From: Parabacteroides hominis
GTDB lineage: Bacteria; Bacteroidota; Bacteroidia; Bacteroidales; Tannerellaceae
NCBI RefSeq assembly: GCF_014287585.1
Contig: NZ_JACOOJ010000001.1
Location: forward strand, 62,001-126,000
Length of the DNA: 64,000 bases
Direction of reading: 5' to 3'
Shown: positions 54,569 through 63,258 of the stretch, piece by piece
Layout: each line of letters starts with the position of its first letter
Numbering within the stretch: the first letter of the stretch is position 1
Translations under genes and position numbers: made by a program
The notes under the pieces: model-generated
Told to the model about the DNA's origin: nothing
Database searches by the model: none
The model's input: only the letters and a program-made list of their open reading frames with translations

Positions 54569-55975
54569 TTAGAAACAACTGCTTCCGTCGAAACAATGCG
54601 TACAAACTTTACATTTCGGCAATCCGATCGCCTCCACGAGTGTTTCCAGCGTATTGAACTTTAACGAACTCAGGCCGAAACGTTCGGCGATGATATCCAC
54701 CATCTTCTGATATTCCGGCGAATCGGTCGTCGCATATTTGTCCAGGTTCTTGTTCTCATCTCCTTCCAGTTCTTTGATGATCCGGCGGGTGATCAGTTCG
54801 AGGTCGCTCTTCGACGAAGTAAAGCCGAGGAACGGGCAGCCGTAGATAAGGGGCGGGCAAGCAATACGCATGTGCACCTCTTTTGCCCCGTAGTCATACA
54901 ATATTTTCACGTTGTCGCGGAGCTGTGTCCCGCGTACGATCGAGTCATCACAAAACAGGATACGCTTGCCTTCCAGCATGGCCCGGTTGGGGATCAGCTT
55001 CATTTTGGCAACGAGCGAACGCATTTCCTGGTTGGCCGGAGTGAAGCTGCGCGGCCAGGTCGGCGTGTATTTGGCAATAGCCCGATGGTAAGGCGCTCCT
55101 TTCCCCTCGGCATAGCCCAAAGCCATACCGACGCCGGAATCAGGAATACCGCAGACGCAATCCACTTCGTACTCATCCTTCTTTCCCATCTTGTAGCCGC
55201 TTTGGAAACGGACTTCCTCGACATTCCGGCCTTCATAGCAGGAAACGGGAAAACCATAATATACCCACAGGAAGGAACACACCTGCATCTGTTCGTTCGG
55301 CTGGCGCATCTGCTCGATGCTGTCGGCACGCAAGCGGAGGATTTCACCCGGTCCGACAAACCGGTCTATTTCATAATCCAGGTTAGGCAAACTGCTCGAT
55401 TCGCTGGTAGCGGCAAAAGCCCCCTCTTTCTTACCTATAATAATAGGTGTACGCCCCCACTTGTCGCGGGCCACGATGATGCCGTCTTCCGTCAGCAGCA
55501 ACATGGAACAGGAACCTTTGATCCGATCGAATACGTTTTCAATTCCTTCGACAAAATCATTTCCCTGCGTGATCAGCAGCGCCACCAGTTCCGTCTGGTT
55601 CGTTTTGCCCGAACTCAGTTCGGAAAAGTGCATGTTCGCCTTCAGCAAATCCCGTTCCAACTCATCGATGTTATTGATCTTGGCAACCGTCACGATAGCG
55701 AACTTGCCGAGATGGGAGTTGATGACGATCGGCTGCGCATCCGTATCGCTGATGATACCGATTCCGGCATTTCCCACAAACTTATCGAGAGCAGGCTCAA
55801 ACTTCGTACGAAAATAAGAACTTTCCAGATTGTGAATTGAACGAGTAAAACCGGCTTCCTTATCGTATGTTGCCATACCTCCCCGGCGAGTCCCCAGATG
55901 AGAATTATAGTCGGTGCCATAGAATAAATCAGTTGAACAGGCCGACTTAGAAATAGTTCCGAAAAAACCACCCAT
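54569..55975 (-). CDS. Amidophosphoribosyltransferase-like protein lacking catalytic Cys
   Basis: I chose the ATG at 55975 (MGGFFGTISKSACSTDLFYG), the natural start of this subgroup; 468 residues. It has the PurF two-domain layout: an Ntn-type glutaminase-like domain (about 1-230, with GTRRGGMAT and SSSLPNLDYEIDRFVGPGEI) and a phosphoribosyltransferase domain with CGIPDSGVGMALGYAEG and the PRPP loop LFCDDSIVRGTQLRD. Genuine PurF has Cys right after the initiator Met; here it is Gly, so glutamine hydrolysis by the usual route is not expected. The C-terminal Cys cluster (CKVCTHCF) is intact. It may use free ammonia or act in regulation. TTGCAAAGGTAC-type promoter sequence lies near 56012. Confidence 0.88.
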   Translation of the reverse strand: MGGFFGTISKSACSTDLFYGTDYNSHLGTRRGGMATYDKEAGFTRSIHNLESSYFRTKFEPALDKFVGNAGIGIISDTDAQPIVINSHLGKFAIVTVAKINNIDELERDLLKANMHFSELSSGKTNQTELVALLITQGNDFVEGIENVFDRIKGSCSMLLLTEDGIIVARDKWGRTPIIIGKKEGAFAATSESSSLPNLDYEIDRFVGPGEILRLRADSIEQMRQPNEQMQVCSFLWVYYGFPVSCYEGRNVEEVRFQSGYKMGKKDEYEVDCVCGIPDSGVGMALGYAEGKGAPYHRAIAKYTPTWPRSFTPANQEMRSLVAKMKLIPNRAMLEGKRILFCDDSIVRGTQLRDNVKILYDYGAKEVHMRIACPPLIYGCPFLGFTSSKSDLELITRRIIKELEGDENKNLDKYATTDSPEYQKMVDIIAERFGLSSLKFNTLETLVEAIGLPKCKVCTHCFDGSSCF

Positions 55976-56167
55976 TGTAAATAGTGTTTTTGATTTTTGA
56001 ATTTGGTTGCAAAGGTACAAGATTATTTAGAAATCCGAAATATCCCTTCCTTATAAACAAACTCTGCCCTCCAATCTTCCGCTATTGCATACATTTTTTA
56101 ACATGCCCAAAAACAAAAGGTTTCCAACCACTTACAAACAAATAACGCTCACACCGGCAGAAAACGC

Positions 56168-56197
56168 TTGCATTGTAAAAAATAATATCTACTTTTG
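56168..56197 (+). promoter_or_regulatory. Promoter of SRP RNA / tRNA-Thr
   Basis: TTG at 56168-56170, 19 bases, then TACTTTTG at 56190-56197; the predicted transcript starts at about 56203, the first paired base of the SRP RNA. Confidence 0.65.
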
Positions 56198-56202
56198 CAC
56201 CC

Positions 56203-56298
56203 GGGTAAGTCCTACACGGCATGCTCCCTCGGAATCCCCCAGGGCTTGACCGCAGCAAGGGTACTTGGTTGTAGCGGCGCGATGTAGTAAGCTTACCC
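56203..56298 (+). ncRNA. ffs: Signal recognition particle RNA (small bacterial type)
   Basis: GGGTAAG (56203-56209) pairs with CTTACCC (56292-56298) and CTAC pairs with GTAG just inside, making one long rod. The apical part CCCCCAGGGCTTGACCGCAGCAAGGGTA is built like the conserved SRP helix 8 (compare CCAGGTC...GGAAGCAGCC in E. coli 4.5S), with the AGCAAGGGTA asymmetrical side conserved in Bacteroidetes. About 96-100 bases, and near-direct junction with tRNA-Thr. The RNA binds Ffh for co-translational targeting. Confidence 0.85.
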
Positions 56299-56302
56299 AC
56301 CT

Positions 56303-56376
56303 GCCTCTTTAGCTCAGTTGGCCAGAGCACGTGATTTGTAATCTCGGGGTCGTTGGTTCGAATCCGACAAGAGGCT
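56303..56376 (+). tRNA. tRNA-Thr (anticodon TGT)
   Basis: Cloverleaf: acceptor GCCTCTT/AAGAGGC, D arm GCTC/GAGC, anticodon loop TTTGTAA with anticodon TGT (56337-56339), T arm GTTGG-TTCGAAT-CCGAC, discriminator T. No CCA is encoded. The anticodon stem CGTGA/TCTCG has a central T-T mismatch. It follows the SRP RNA by 4 bases and is probably cut from the same transcript. Confidence 0.95.
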
Positions 56377-56382
56377 CAAGAA

Positions 56383-56451
56383 AATGGACAATTGGAAATT
56401 GAAAATTAGCTGAAAAAGAATAATTATCAATTTTCAATTGTCCATTTTCAA
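56383..56451. repeat. Inverted repeat after the tRNA gene
   Basis: GAAAATGGACAATTG (from about 56382) pairs with CAATTGTCCATTTTC (ending about 56450), with further AATTTTCAATT matches inside. It is an AT-rich hairpin that may act as terminator for the SRP-tRNA transcript. Confidence 0.7.
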
Positions 56452-56519
56452 TTATAAATATTGTATATTCTCGCAAAAGGATTAATTTTGCTGATGAGAA
56501 CATTAAAAACAGCATTATC

Positions 56520-57050
56520 ATGGAAGAGAATAAAGGTTTACTGTTGAAGTGCGCGATGTCTTATGGCTTGGCTATGGGTATCTATTGGGTGATTAAATAT
56601 CTGTTCCTTATTTTCGGGTATTCCATCCCCTCGCTTATCTATATTTATGAAGTTCTGAGCATCGCCGTTCCTTTTATCGCCTACTACCTGACCAAACGTT
56701 ACCGGCAGGAGATCGGTGGAAGCATCAGTTTCTTCCATGCGTGGCGGTTCGGCATCATGCTGTATTTCTTCGCTGCCCTGATCGTTTCGATCGAGCATTT
56801 CATATTCTTCCAGTTTATCGCTCCGCCCGATTTCCTGAGTAACACGATGACGCAGGCTATAGCCGCGCTGAAGAGTGCTAATTTCAACAGCGAAGTGATC
56901 GATGCCATCAGCCGGACCAACTTCACACCCATCCACATGGCTATCCAGGGTATTTTCAATAATATATTTTACGGAATCATATTATCCATACCGGTAGCAG
57001 CACTGGTTTGCCGCAAACAAACAGCAAGCCCCGTGCCTGAAGAAAAATAA
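56520..57050 (+). CDS. DUF4199 family membrane protein
   Basis: A 176-residue inner-membrane protein with four hydrophobic helices (about 12-30, 38-55, 73-95, 145-165). The GGSISFFHAWRFGIMLYFFAALIVSIEHFIFFQFIAP pattern matches DUF4199, a Bacteroidetes family of unknown function. It is followed 20 bases later by a GT2 glycosyltransferase, a pairing common in Bacteroidales and suggesting a shared envelope role. Confidence 0.85.
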   Translation: MEENKGLLLKCAMSYGLAMGIYWVIKYLFLIFGYSIPSLIYIYEVLSIAVPFIAYYLTKRYRQEIGGSISFFHAWRFGIMLYFFAALIVSIEHFIFFQFIAPPDFLSNTMTQAIAALKSANFNSEVIDAISRTNFTPIHMAIQGIFNNIFYGIILSIPVAALVCRKQTASPVPEEK

Positions 57051-57070
57051 GAAGAAAATAAAAACAAATA

Positions 57071-58024
57071 ATGGACATATCAGTAGTTATACCACTGTAC
57101 AATGAAGCCGAGTCTCTTCCAGAATTGTTTGCGTGGATAGAGCGGGTAATGAAAGAACATAATTTCAGTTACGAGGTAATCTTTATCAATGACGGGAGCA
57201 CGGACAACTCCTGGGAAGTGATCGAAGCGCTTAAAAGCAAGAACCCGGAAGTGATACACGCGGTCAAGTTCCGTCGCAATTACGGCAAATCCCCCGGCCT
57301 GAACTGCGGTTTCCAGCGGGCCAAGGGAGACGTGATCATCACGATGGACGCCGACCTGCAAGACAGCCCCGACGAGATCCCCGAACTGTACAGGATGATC
57401 ACCGAAGACGGTTACGACCTTGTGTCCGGTTGGAAGAAAAAGCGTTACGACCCGCTGTCGAAAACCATTCCGACCAAGCTGTTCAACGCTACGGCACGCA
57501 AATTCTCCGGCATTACGAACCTGCACGACTTCAACTGCGGGCTGAAAGCCTACAAGAACATCGTTATCAAAAATATAGAAGTCTATAACGATATGCACCG
57601 TTACATCCCCTACCTCGCCAAGATCGCCGGATTCAGCAAGATCGGCGAAAAGGTGGTGCAGCACCAGGCACGCAAGTACGGGACGACCAAGTTCGGGCTG
57701 AACCGCTTCGTGAACGGCTATCTGGACCTGATCACCCTCTGGTTCACCTCCAAATTCGGCAAGAAGCCGATGCATTTCTTCGGATTATGGGGAAGCGTGA
57801 TGTTTTTCATCGGTTTCATCGCACTGATCATCGTGCTGAGTGCGAAACTCATTTCCATCTGTACGGGAGATTTGCGGCCGCTGGTCACCAATTCGCCCTA
57901 CTTCTATGTTTCACTGACAGCCATGATCCTCGGGACGCAGATGTTCCTCGCGGGATTCATCGGAGAACTGATTTCAAGGGACTCGCCTAATCGAAACAAA
58001 TATAAAATCGAAACGGAATTATGA
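57071..58024 (+). CDS. GT2 family polyprenyl-phosphate glycosyltransferase
   Basis: A 317-residue GT-A enzyme: MDISVVIPLYNEAESLPEL, FINDGSTDNSWE, the metal-binding DADLQDSPDEIPEL and FNCGLKAYKN, then two C-terminal hydrophobic helices (about 235-260 and 272-300). This is the DPM1/GtrB-like layout, which transfers a sugar from UDP or GDP to a polyprenyl phosphate at the inner membrane. The sugar is unknown. Confidence 0.92.
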   Translation: MDISVVIPLYNEAESLPELFAWIERVMKEHNFSYEVIFINDGSTDNSWEVIEALKSKNPEVIHAVKFRRNYGKSPGLNCGFQRAKGDVIITMDADLQDSPDEIPELYRMITEDGYDLVSGWKKKRYDPLSKTIPTKLFNATARKFSGITNLHDFNCGLKAYKNIVIKNIEVYNDMHRYIPYLAKIAGFSKIGEKVVQHQARKYGTTKFGLNRFVNGYLDLITLWFTSKFGKKPMHFFGLWGSVMFFIGFIALIIVLSAKLISICTGDLRPLVTNSPYFYVSLTAMILGTQMFLAGFIGELISRDSPNRNKYKIETEL

Positions 58025-58039
58025 ACATTCTAATATAAT

Positions 58040-58606
58040 ATGTCATTTATAGAAATAGTGTTACTGGCTGTGGGATTGTCGATGGACAGTCTCGCAGTTT
58101 CTGTCACCGGCGGAGCTCTCATACAAAACTACAGACATCACCACATGCTGAAGATCGGCTGTGTGATGGGGGTTTTCCAGGCAGGAATGACCATAGCGGG
58201 TTACCTGGCAGGGATGAGCTTCAAAAAATACATCACGGCGTTCGACCACTGGATCGCTTTCCTGCTGTTGCTTTACCTCGGAGGTAAAATGATATACGAA
58301 AGCGCACAGGAACAGGAGGAGGATTGCAAGACAAATCCGTTGTGCTACAAGACACTGTGCGGTCTGGGCATTGCGACAAGCATCGATGCGCTGGCAGTCG
58401 GCATATCACTGGCCTGCATCGAATCGGCCATTGCGCTGGAAGCCCTGACAATAGGGATCGTCACATTCCTTCTCTCGGCTTTCGGAGTCTACTTCGGAAA
58501 CCACTTCGGCCGCAAGATCGATCTCAAACTGGACCTGATAGGCGGATTGATCCTGATCGGCATCGGGACGAAGATTCTGATAGAGCATCTTTATTTTAAC
58601 GGATAA
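58040..58606 (+). CDS. mntP: Manganese efflux pump MntP family
   Basis: A 188-residue membrane protein with six helices. The conserved aspartates lie in SMDSLAVSVTGG (helix 1) and TSIDALAVGISLA (helix 4), where the family binds Mn2+. A Cys-containing loop between the halves (EDCKTNPLCYKTLCG) is an extra. No Mn2+ riboswitch is seen upstream; the gap to the preceding gene is only 15 bases. Confidence 0.92.
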   Translation: MSFIEIVLLAVGLSMDSLAVSVTGGALIQNYRHHHMLKIGCVMGVFQAGMTIAGYLAGMSFKKYITAFDHWIAFLLLLYLGGKMIYESAQEQEEDCKTNPLCYKTLCGLGIATSIDALAVGISLACIESAIALEALTIGIVTFLLSAFGVYFGNHFGRKIDLKLDLIGGLILIGIGTKILIEHLYFNG

Positions 58607-58665
58607 GTCGCAGGCGACACACATTCCCGGTGGAATTTATTTAGACATTGTAAAAAATACATACC

Positions 58666-60396
58666 ATGAAAAGCCAACAATTACGAAAATTAGCTCCCGA
58701 ACTGGATTCGCTACGGTTAGGCAGCGGATGGAGCATCGAAGAACTCAGCAAACCGCAGATCATTGTGGAAAGCAGCTACGGACACAGTCATCCGGGCAGC
58801 GCACACCTCGACCAACTCGTTGCCGAAGCCGGCAAGGGGGTAAATGACAGAGGTGGACGGGCTGCCAACTATTTCGTCACCGATATCTGCGACGGCGAAG
58901 CGCAGGGGCACGACGGCATGAACTTCTCGCTTGTCTCCCGTGACATCATGGCCGCCATGATGGAAATCCATGTGAAAGCGACTCCGTTCGATGCAGGCAT
59001 CTATATCGCCAGCTGCGATAAATCCGTTCCCGCCCACTTGATGGCAATTGCCCGTCTTGACATGCCTGCCGTTTTCATTCCTGGCGGGATCATGAAAGCG
59101 GGTCCGAACTTACTCACTCTTGAACAGATCGGGACCTACAGTGCACAGTACGAACGAAAGGAAATCAGCGAAGAACAGTTTATGGCCTACAAACAGGATG
59201 CCTGCCCTGAATGTGGTGCCTGTTCGTTCATGGGAACCGCTTCGACCATGCAGGTCATTGCGGAGGCGCTGGGGATCGCCCTGCCGGGTTCGGCTCTGAT
59301 CCCGACACAAGTCCAGGATCTGAAGGAGATGGCACGCCAGGCCGGTCACCAGGCTACGGAACTGGCGAAAGAGGAACTTAAGCCATCGGATATAATGACG
59401 ATCAAGGCTTTTGAAAACGCAATCATGGTACATGCCGCCATAGCTGGTTCCAGCAACAGCCTCCTCCACTTGCCAGCGATCGCCCACGAACTGGGCATCC
59501 AGTTGCCACCGGAACTATTCGACGAAATCCACCGCAAGATTCCGTTCTTGCTGAACATACGTCCCAGTGGCTTTTGGCCGGGTGAATATTTCTGGTATGC
59601 CGGGGGTGTCCCGGCAATCATGGAAGAAATCCGGGAATTCCTGCACCTCGACGTTTTGACCGTTACAGGCAAGACGTTAGGCGAGAACCTGGACGAACTG
59701 AAACAAAACGGTTTTTACGTGCATTGCCGCAAATATCTGCCGACTCTCGGCATGAAAGTGTCCGACATTATCAAACCAGTCGGTAGCCCGATCAAGGCAC
59801 AAGGAGCCATTGCCATCCTAAAAGGCAACCTCGCTCCGGAAGGGGCTGTTGTCAAACATGCAGCCATCTCCCCCAAACTGATGCAGGCCACACTGAAAGC
59901 ACGCGTATTCGACTGCGAAGAAAAGGCGCTCCAGGCTGTCCTCACCAAACATATTCATCCGGGCGAGGCCGTGTTCATCCGCTACGAAGGACCGAAGGGC
60001 AGCGGTATGCCCGAAATGTTCTATACGACAGAAGCCATAGCTTCCGATCCTGAACTGATTGAGACTATCGCCCTAATTACAGACGGTCGCTTTTCCGGAG
60101 CCACACGTGGTCCTGCCATCGGGCACGTTTCACCCGAAGCCTCCGAAGGCGGGCCGATCGCTCTCGTTGAAGACGGTGATTTGATCCGTATCGACATTCC
60201 GGCACGCAGGCTTGACATCACCGGTGTAGCCGGTATTCCCAAAAGTCCCGAAGAGATGGAAGATGTACTCTCCAAACGGCGCGGGCGTTGGACAAAGCCA
60301 GCTCCCCGCTTTAACACAGGCATTCTTAGTATTTTCACTCGCAATAGCGTTTCGCCAATGAAGGGTGCTTATATGGAGGATACGCGTCATGGCTGA
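58666..60396 (+). CDS. IlvD/Edd family dehydratase, probable sugar-acid dehydratase
   Basis: A 576-residue iron-sulfur dehydratase. Cluster ligands are visible as the Cys of DICDGEAQGHDGM (about 76), ASCDKSVPAHLM (about 125) and CPECGACSFMGTASTMQ (about 187); the C-terminal TDGRFSGATRGPAIGHVSPEA is typical. In valine biosynthesis IlvD is usually about 600 residues and clustered with other ilv genes. Here the partner is a GntP gluconate-type permease overlapping by 8 bases, so an aldonate (gluconate, xylonate or arabinonate) is the likely substrate. The identity of the sugar acid is inference. Confidence 0.85.
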   Translation: MKSQQLRKLAPELDSLRLGSGWSIEELSKPQIIVESSYGHSHPGSAHLDQLVAEAGKGVNDRGGRAANYFVTDICDGEAQGHDGMNFSLVSRDIMAAMMEIHVKATPFDAGIYIASCDKSVPAHLMAIARLDMPAVFIPGGIMKAGPNLLTLEQIGTYSAQYERKEISEEQFMAYKQDACPECGACSFMGTASTMQVIAEALGIALPGSALIPTQVQDLKEMARQAGHQATELAKEELKPSDIMTIKAFENAIMVHAAIAGSSNSLLHLPAIAHELGIQLPPELFDEIHRKIPFLLNIRPSGFWPGEYFWYAGGVPAIMEEIREFLHLDVLTVTGKTLGENLDELKQNGFYVHCRKYLPTLGMKVSDIIKPVGSPIKAQGAIAILKGNLAPEGAVVKHAAISPKLMQATLKARVFDCEEKALQAVLTKHIHPGEAVFIRYEGPKGSGMPEMFYTTEAIASDPELIETIALITDGRFSGATRGPAIGHVSPEASEGGPIALVEDGDLIRIDIPARRLDITGVAGIPKSPEEMEDVLSKRRGRWTKPAPRFNTGILSIFTRNSVSPMKGAYMEDTRHG

Positions 60397-61759
60397 TCCC
60401 GCAACGCTTTTGTTAGTCACCATCCTGGCAATCGGGTTGTTGCTCATGTTAGTACTATGGGTCAAACTGCATCCGTTCCTTGCCCTTTTGATCACCGCTA
60501 TGTTTCTGGGGATTGCTTCGGGTATGCCGTTGGAAAAGGTAAGCGCTGCTATCCAGAACGGGTTAGGCGGAACTTTGGGATTTGTCGCGACAGTTGTCGG
60601 GATCGGCAGTATTTTCGGCCAGATTCTGGAAACGTCGGGGGGCACAGAGGCTATCGCCAAGACGCTGATCCAGTGGTTCGGGAAGAAAAGGGCGCATTGG
60701 AGCTTGTCGATTGCCGGCTTCCTGATCGCGATACCGGTGTTCTTCGATGTCGGTTTCATCATTTTGGTCCCGGTGGTCTACGCCCTGGCGAAAGATACGA
60801 AAAAGTCTACTTTATATTATGCCATTCCGTTATTGGCAGGACTGGCCGTGACACATACGTTCATACCGCCTACACTAGGTCCGGTGGCGGTCGCCGACAT
60901 GTTAGGGGCCGACTTGGGATGGGTGATCCTGGTCGGTGCGATTATCGGGTTGCCTATTACGATCATTGCCGGGCCTTTGTTCGGCACTTATATCGGAAAC
61001 AGGATACTAGTTTCTCCTCCGCCTCACGTGACCGAGGAACTGGCAAAGGGAGACGAGACAGACGAGGCGCATCCGTTGCCTTCCTTTTGGATAGTATCTT
61101 CCATCATCGGTATTCCGTTGCTCCTGATGGTGGTCAAGTCGATGATCGAGTTATTTATCAAATTAGGGTATATGCATGAGGGAACGTTCTATGAAGTTGC
61201 GTCTTTCCTCGGCCATCCGTTTACAGCCCTGATCATTGCGACACTGATCGCCGCCTGGCTGTTAGGCACACGACGGGGATACACACGCAAGGAACTGCTC
61301 GACATCAGCACGAAAGCTCTGGCTCCGGCGGGTATGATCATCCTGATTATCGGATCGGGTGGTGCATTTAAGCAGATGTTGATCGACAGTGGTGTAAGCG
61401 ACGTGCTGGCTCAACTGATCTCGAAAACACAGTTCCCTCCGATCATCCTCGCCTTCATCATTGCTGCGGCAGTCCGTATCATCCTGGGATCCGCCACAGT
61501 CTCGATGATCACGGCGGCAGGGATTGTCGGGCCTATACTGGATGCCTACGCCCTGTCAGATATGCATTGTGCACTGATTGTCATATCTATCGCCTCCGGA
61601 GCCACCATCCTCTCCCACATAAACGACAGCGGTTTCTGGCTGGTAGGCAAATATCTGGGACTAACGGAAATCCAAACACTAAAATCATGGACAGTCATGG
61701 AGACGATCATTGCGCTCGGCGGGTTTGCATTCGCGTTGCTGTTCAGTTTCTTTGTATAG
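60389..61759 (+). CDS. GntP family gluconate/sugar-acid permease
   Basis: I chose the ATG at 60389 (MADPATLLLVTILAIGLLLM); it overlaps the dehydratase stop (ATGGCTGA), indicating coupled translation. 456 residues with about 12-14 helices. Family features: LGGTLGFVATVVGIGSIFGQILETSGGTEAIA and LPPTLGPVAVADMLGADLG, plus ILGSATVSMITAAGIVGPIL near the end. It imports an aldonate with H+ for the dehydratase encoded just upstream. Confidence 0.92.
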   Translation: MADPATLLLVTILAIGLLLMLVLWVKLHPFLALLITAMFLGIASGMPLEKVSAAIQNGLGGTLGFVATVVGIGSIFGQILETSGGTEAIAKTLIQWFGKKRAHWSLSIAGFLIAIPVFFDVGFIILVPVVYALAKDTKKSTLYYAIPLLAGLAVTHTFIPPTLGPVAVADMLGADLGWVILVGAIIGLPITIIAGPLFGTYIGNRILVSPPPHVTEELAKGDETDEAHPLPSFWIVSSIIGIPLLLMVVKSMIELFIKLGYMHEGTFYEVASFLGHPFTALIIATLIAAWLLGTRRGYTRKELLDISTKALAPAGMIILIIGSGGAFKQMLIDSGVSDVLAQLISKTQFPPIILAFIIAAAVRIILGSATVSMITAAGIVGPILDAYALSDMHCALIVISIASGATILSHINDSGFWLVGKYLGLTEIQTLKSWTVMETIIALGGFAFALLFSFFV

Positions 61760-61814
61760 ATAGAAGAGTCTTATAGGATAAAGTCTTCCTTGTCTGCCTG
61801 CCCCTACCAATACT

Positions 61815-61838
61815 GGACATTGTATGAATAATGTCCAA
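61815..61838. terminator. Weak hairpin after gntP
   Basis: TGGACATT (61813-61820) pairs with AATGTCCA (61831-61838). No strong T-run follows, so it is only a possible terminator. The rest of 61760-61930 shows nothing else. Confidence 0.4.
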
Positions 61839-61930
61839 GTCTGGATATAGCCTAACAAAAATCAAAGAATGAAGTAAAGATGATAAAATAAACTATCAAC
61901 AATAAAAATACCGCAATTAATCTTTTCTAT

Positions 61931-61962
61931 TTTGCCTGATTCTTGACAAAATGGTATCTTTG
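61931..61962 (+). promoter_or_regulatory. Promoter of the polysaccharide locus
   Basis: TTTG at 61931-61934, 20 bases, TATCTTTG at 61955-61962: a full match to the Bacteroidetes consensus, about 75 bases upstream of the first polysaccharide gene. No inverted repeats bracket it, so it appears constitutive or regulated by other means. Confidence 0.7.
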
Positions 61963-62037
61963 TTCGAAATTACAAATTTATCTCCAACATGGTTTGGTAA
62001 TATTGGATTTTTAGTTCATACGTACAAATGACATAAC

Positions 62038-63258
62038 ATGATACAAGAATTCGTAAACAAATACTTTTTCAACTTGCTAATATTCACACTTATCTTCGGA
62101 ATCATACTATATGATCTCATAGGGTTCGATTACACAGATGAGTTATGCGCATTAGCTCTATTCATTTTATTCATTTTTTGGATGTTCCGTACTCCAGATT
62201 GGAGGATAAACAAAGCTTTCTTAATAACGATATGTATATTTATATTCTACTTATGCTATTCTTTTGCCATTAATAGCAATTCGAAAACTGCTATTTTAGC
62301 TGACTTTACAGTCCAGATCAAACCTTATCTGGCCTTTTTCTGTGTCTATTCAATGGCTCCAAACTTTTCTCGGATACAAAAAGATTTACTGAAAAAGATA
62401 TCATTGATCTTATGGTTCTGCCTTTTACCTATAGGCTTATTAGGATTAATCAATATGCAATACTTGATAGATATCATGGGAGTCCCTGCCTATTTTGCTG
62501 CAGCAGTCATAGCGGTCTCTTTGACCTATCTATTTTGTAGCGATTTTACAACAAAAGACAAATGTATTTTTTTGATTCTTCTATCATTAGGGCTCATTTC
62601 AGGACGTTCCAAATTTTATGGTTTTTTTGTTTTGGCTATCGTTATCATAGTATACTTCTCTAATGTAAACCATATCAAACTGAATTTTAAAAATATCATA
62701 ATTCTCTTCTTTACATTTGGAATCATGCTTTTTGTGGCACGAAATAAAATCGAACTTTATTTTATGCAAGGAATTGTAGGAGACTTAGATAAAAATGAAA
62801 TAGCAAGATATGTATTATATGCAACATCTATAGATATATTCAAGGACTATGTTCCATTCGGAAGCGGATTTGCCAGCTTTGGTACATTTTATTCAGGAGA
62901 ATATTATTCTAATATATATGCCAAATATGGTATCGACAATGTATGGGGAATGACAAAAAACGCTCATAGTTTTATTGCAGATACTTTCTATCCTTCACTT
63001 GCACAGTTTGGGATAGTCGGCTTATATTTCTATAGCGCATTTTGGATTCATATATTAAAAAAATCATTTAAATCACAATCGGCTAAACAGCTGATCTTAA
63101 CTTTATTGATAGTTTCTTTCATGGGAATCGAAGGAATTGCTGATTCTACATTTACTACACACCGTGGTTTTTTTATATTAATGTTTTTAGGTCTTGTTTT
63201 ATCTGAAACAAAAATATCTAACAATAAAGAGTTGAAAAATGAAAGTCTTACAAATTGA
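62038..63258 (+). CDS. O-antigen polymerase/ligase-like membrane protein
   Basis: A 406-residue membrane protein with about ten or eleven helices and a large loop (about 260-320: FGSGFASFGTFYSGEYYSNIY ... NAHSFIADTFYPSLAQFGIVG) matching the Wzy_C/O-antigen ligase pattern with its conserved His. It is either a Wzy polymerase or a ligase of a surface polysaccharide. The gene is much more AT-rich than its neighbours upstream, as usual for glycan biosynthesis clusters. It overlaps the next glycosyltransferase gene by 20 bases. Confidence 0.8.
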   Translation: MIQEFVNKYFFNLLIFTLIFGIILYDLIGFDYTDELCALALFILFIFWMFRTPDWRINKAFLITICIFIFYLCYSFAINSNSKTAILADFTVQIKPYLAFFCVYSMAPNFSRIQKDLLKKISLILWFCLLPIGLLGLINMQYLIDIMGVPAYFAAAVIAVSLTYLFCSDFTTKDKCIFLILLSLGLISGRSKFYGFFVLAIVIIVYFSNVNHIKLNFKNIIILFFTFGIMLFVARNKIELYFMQGIVGDLDKNEIARYVLYATSIDIFKDYVPFGSGFASFGTFYSGEYYSNIYAKYGIDNVWGMTKNAHSFIADTFYPSLAQFGIVGLYFYSAFWIHILKKSFKSQSAKQLILTLLIVSFMGIEGIADSTFTTHRGFFILMFLGLVLSETKISNNKELKNESLTN

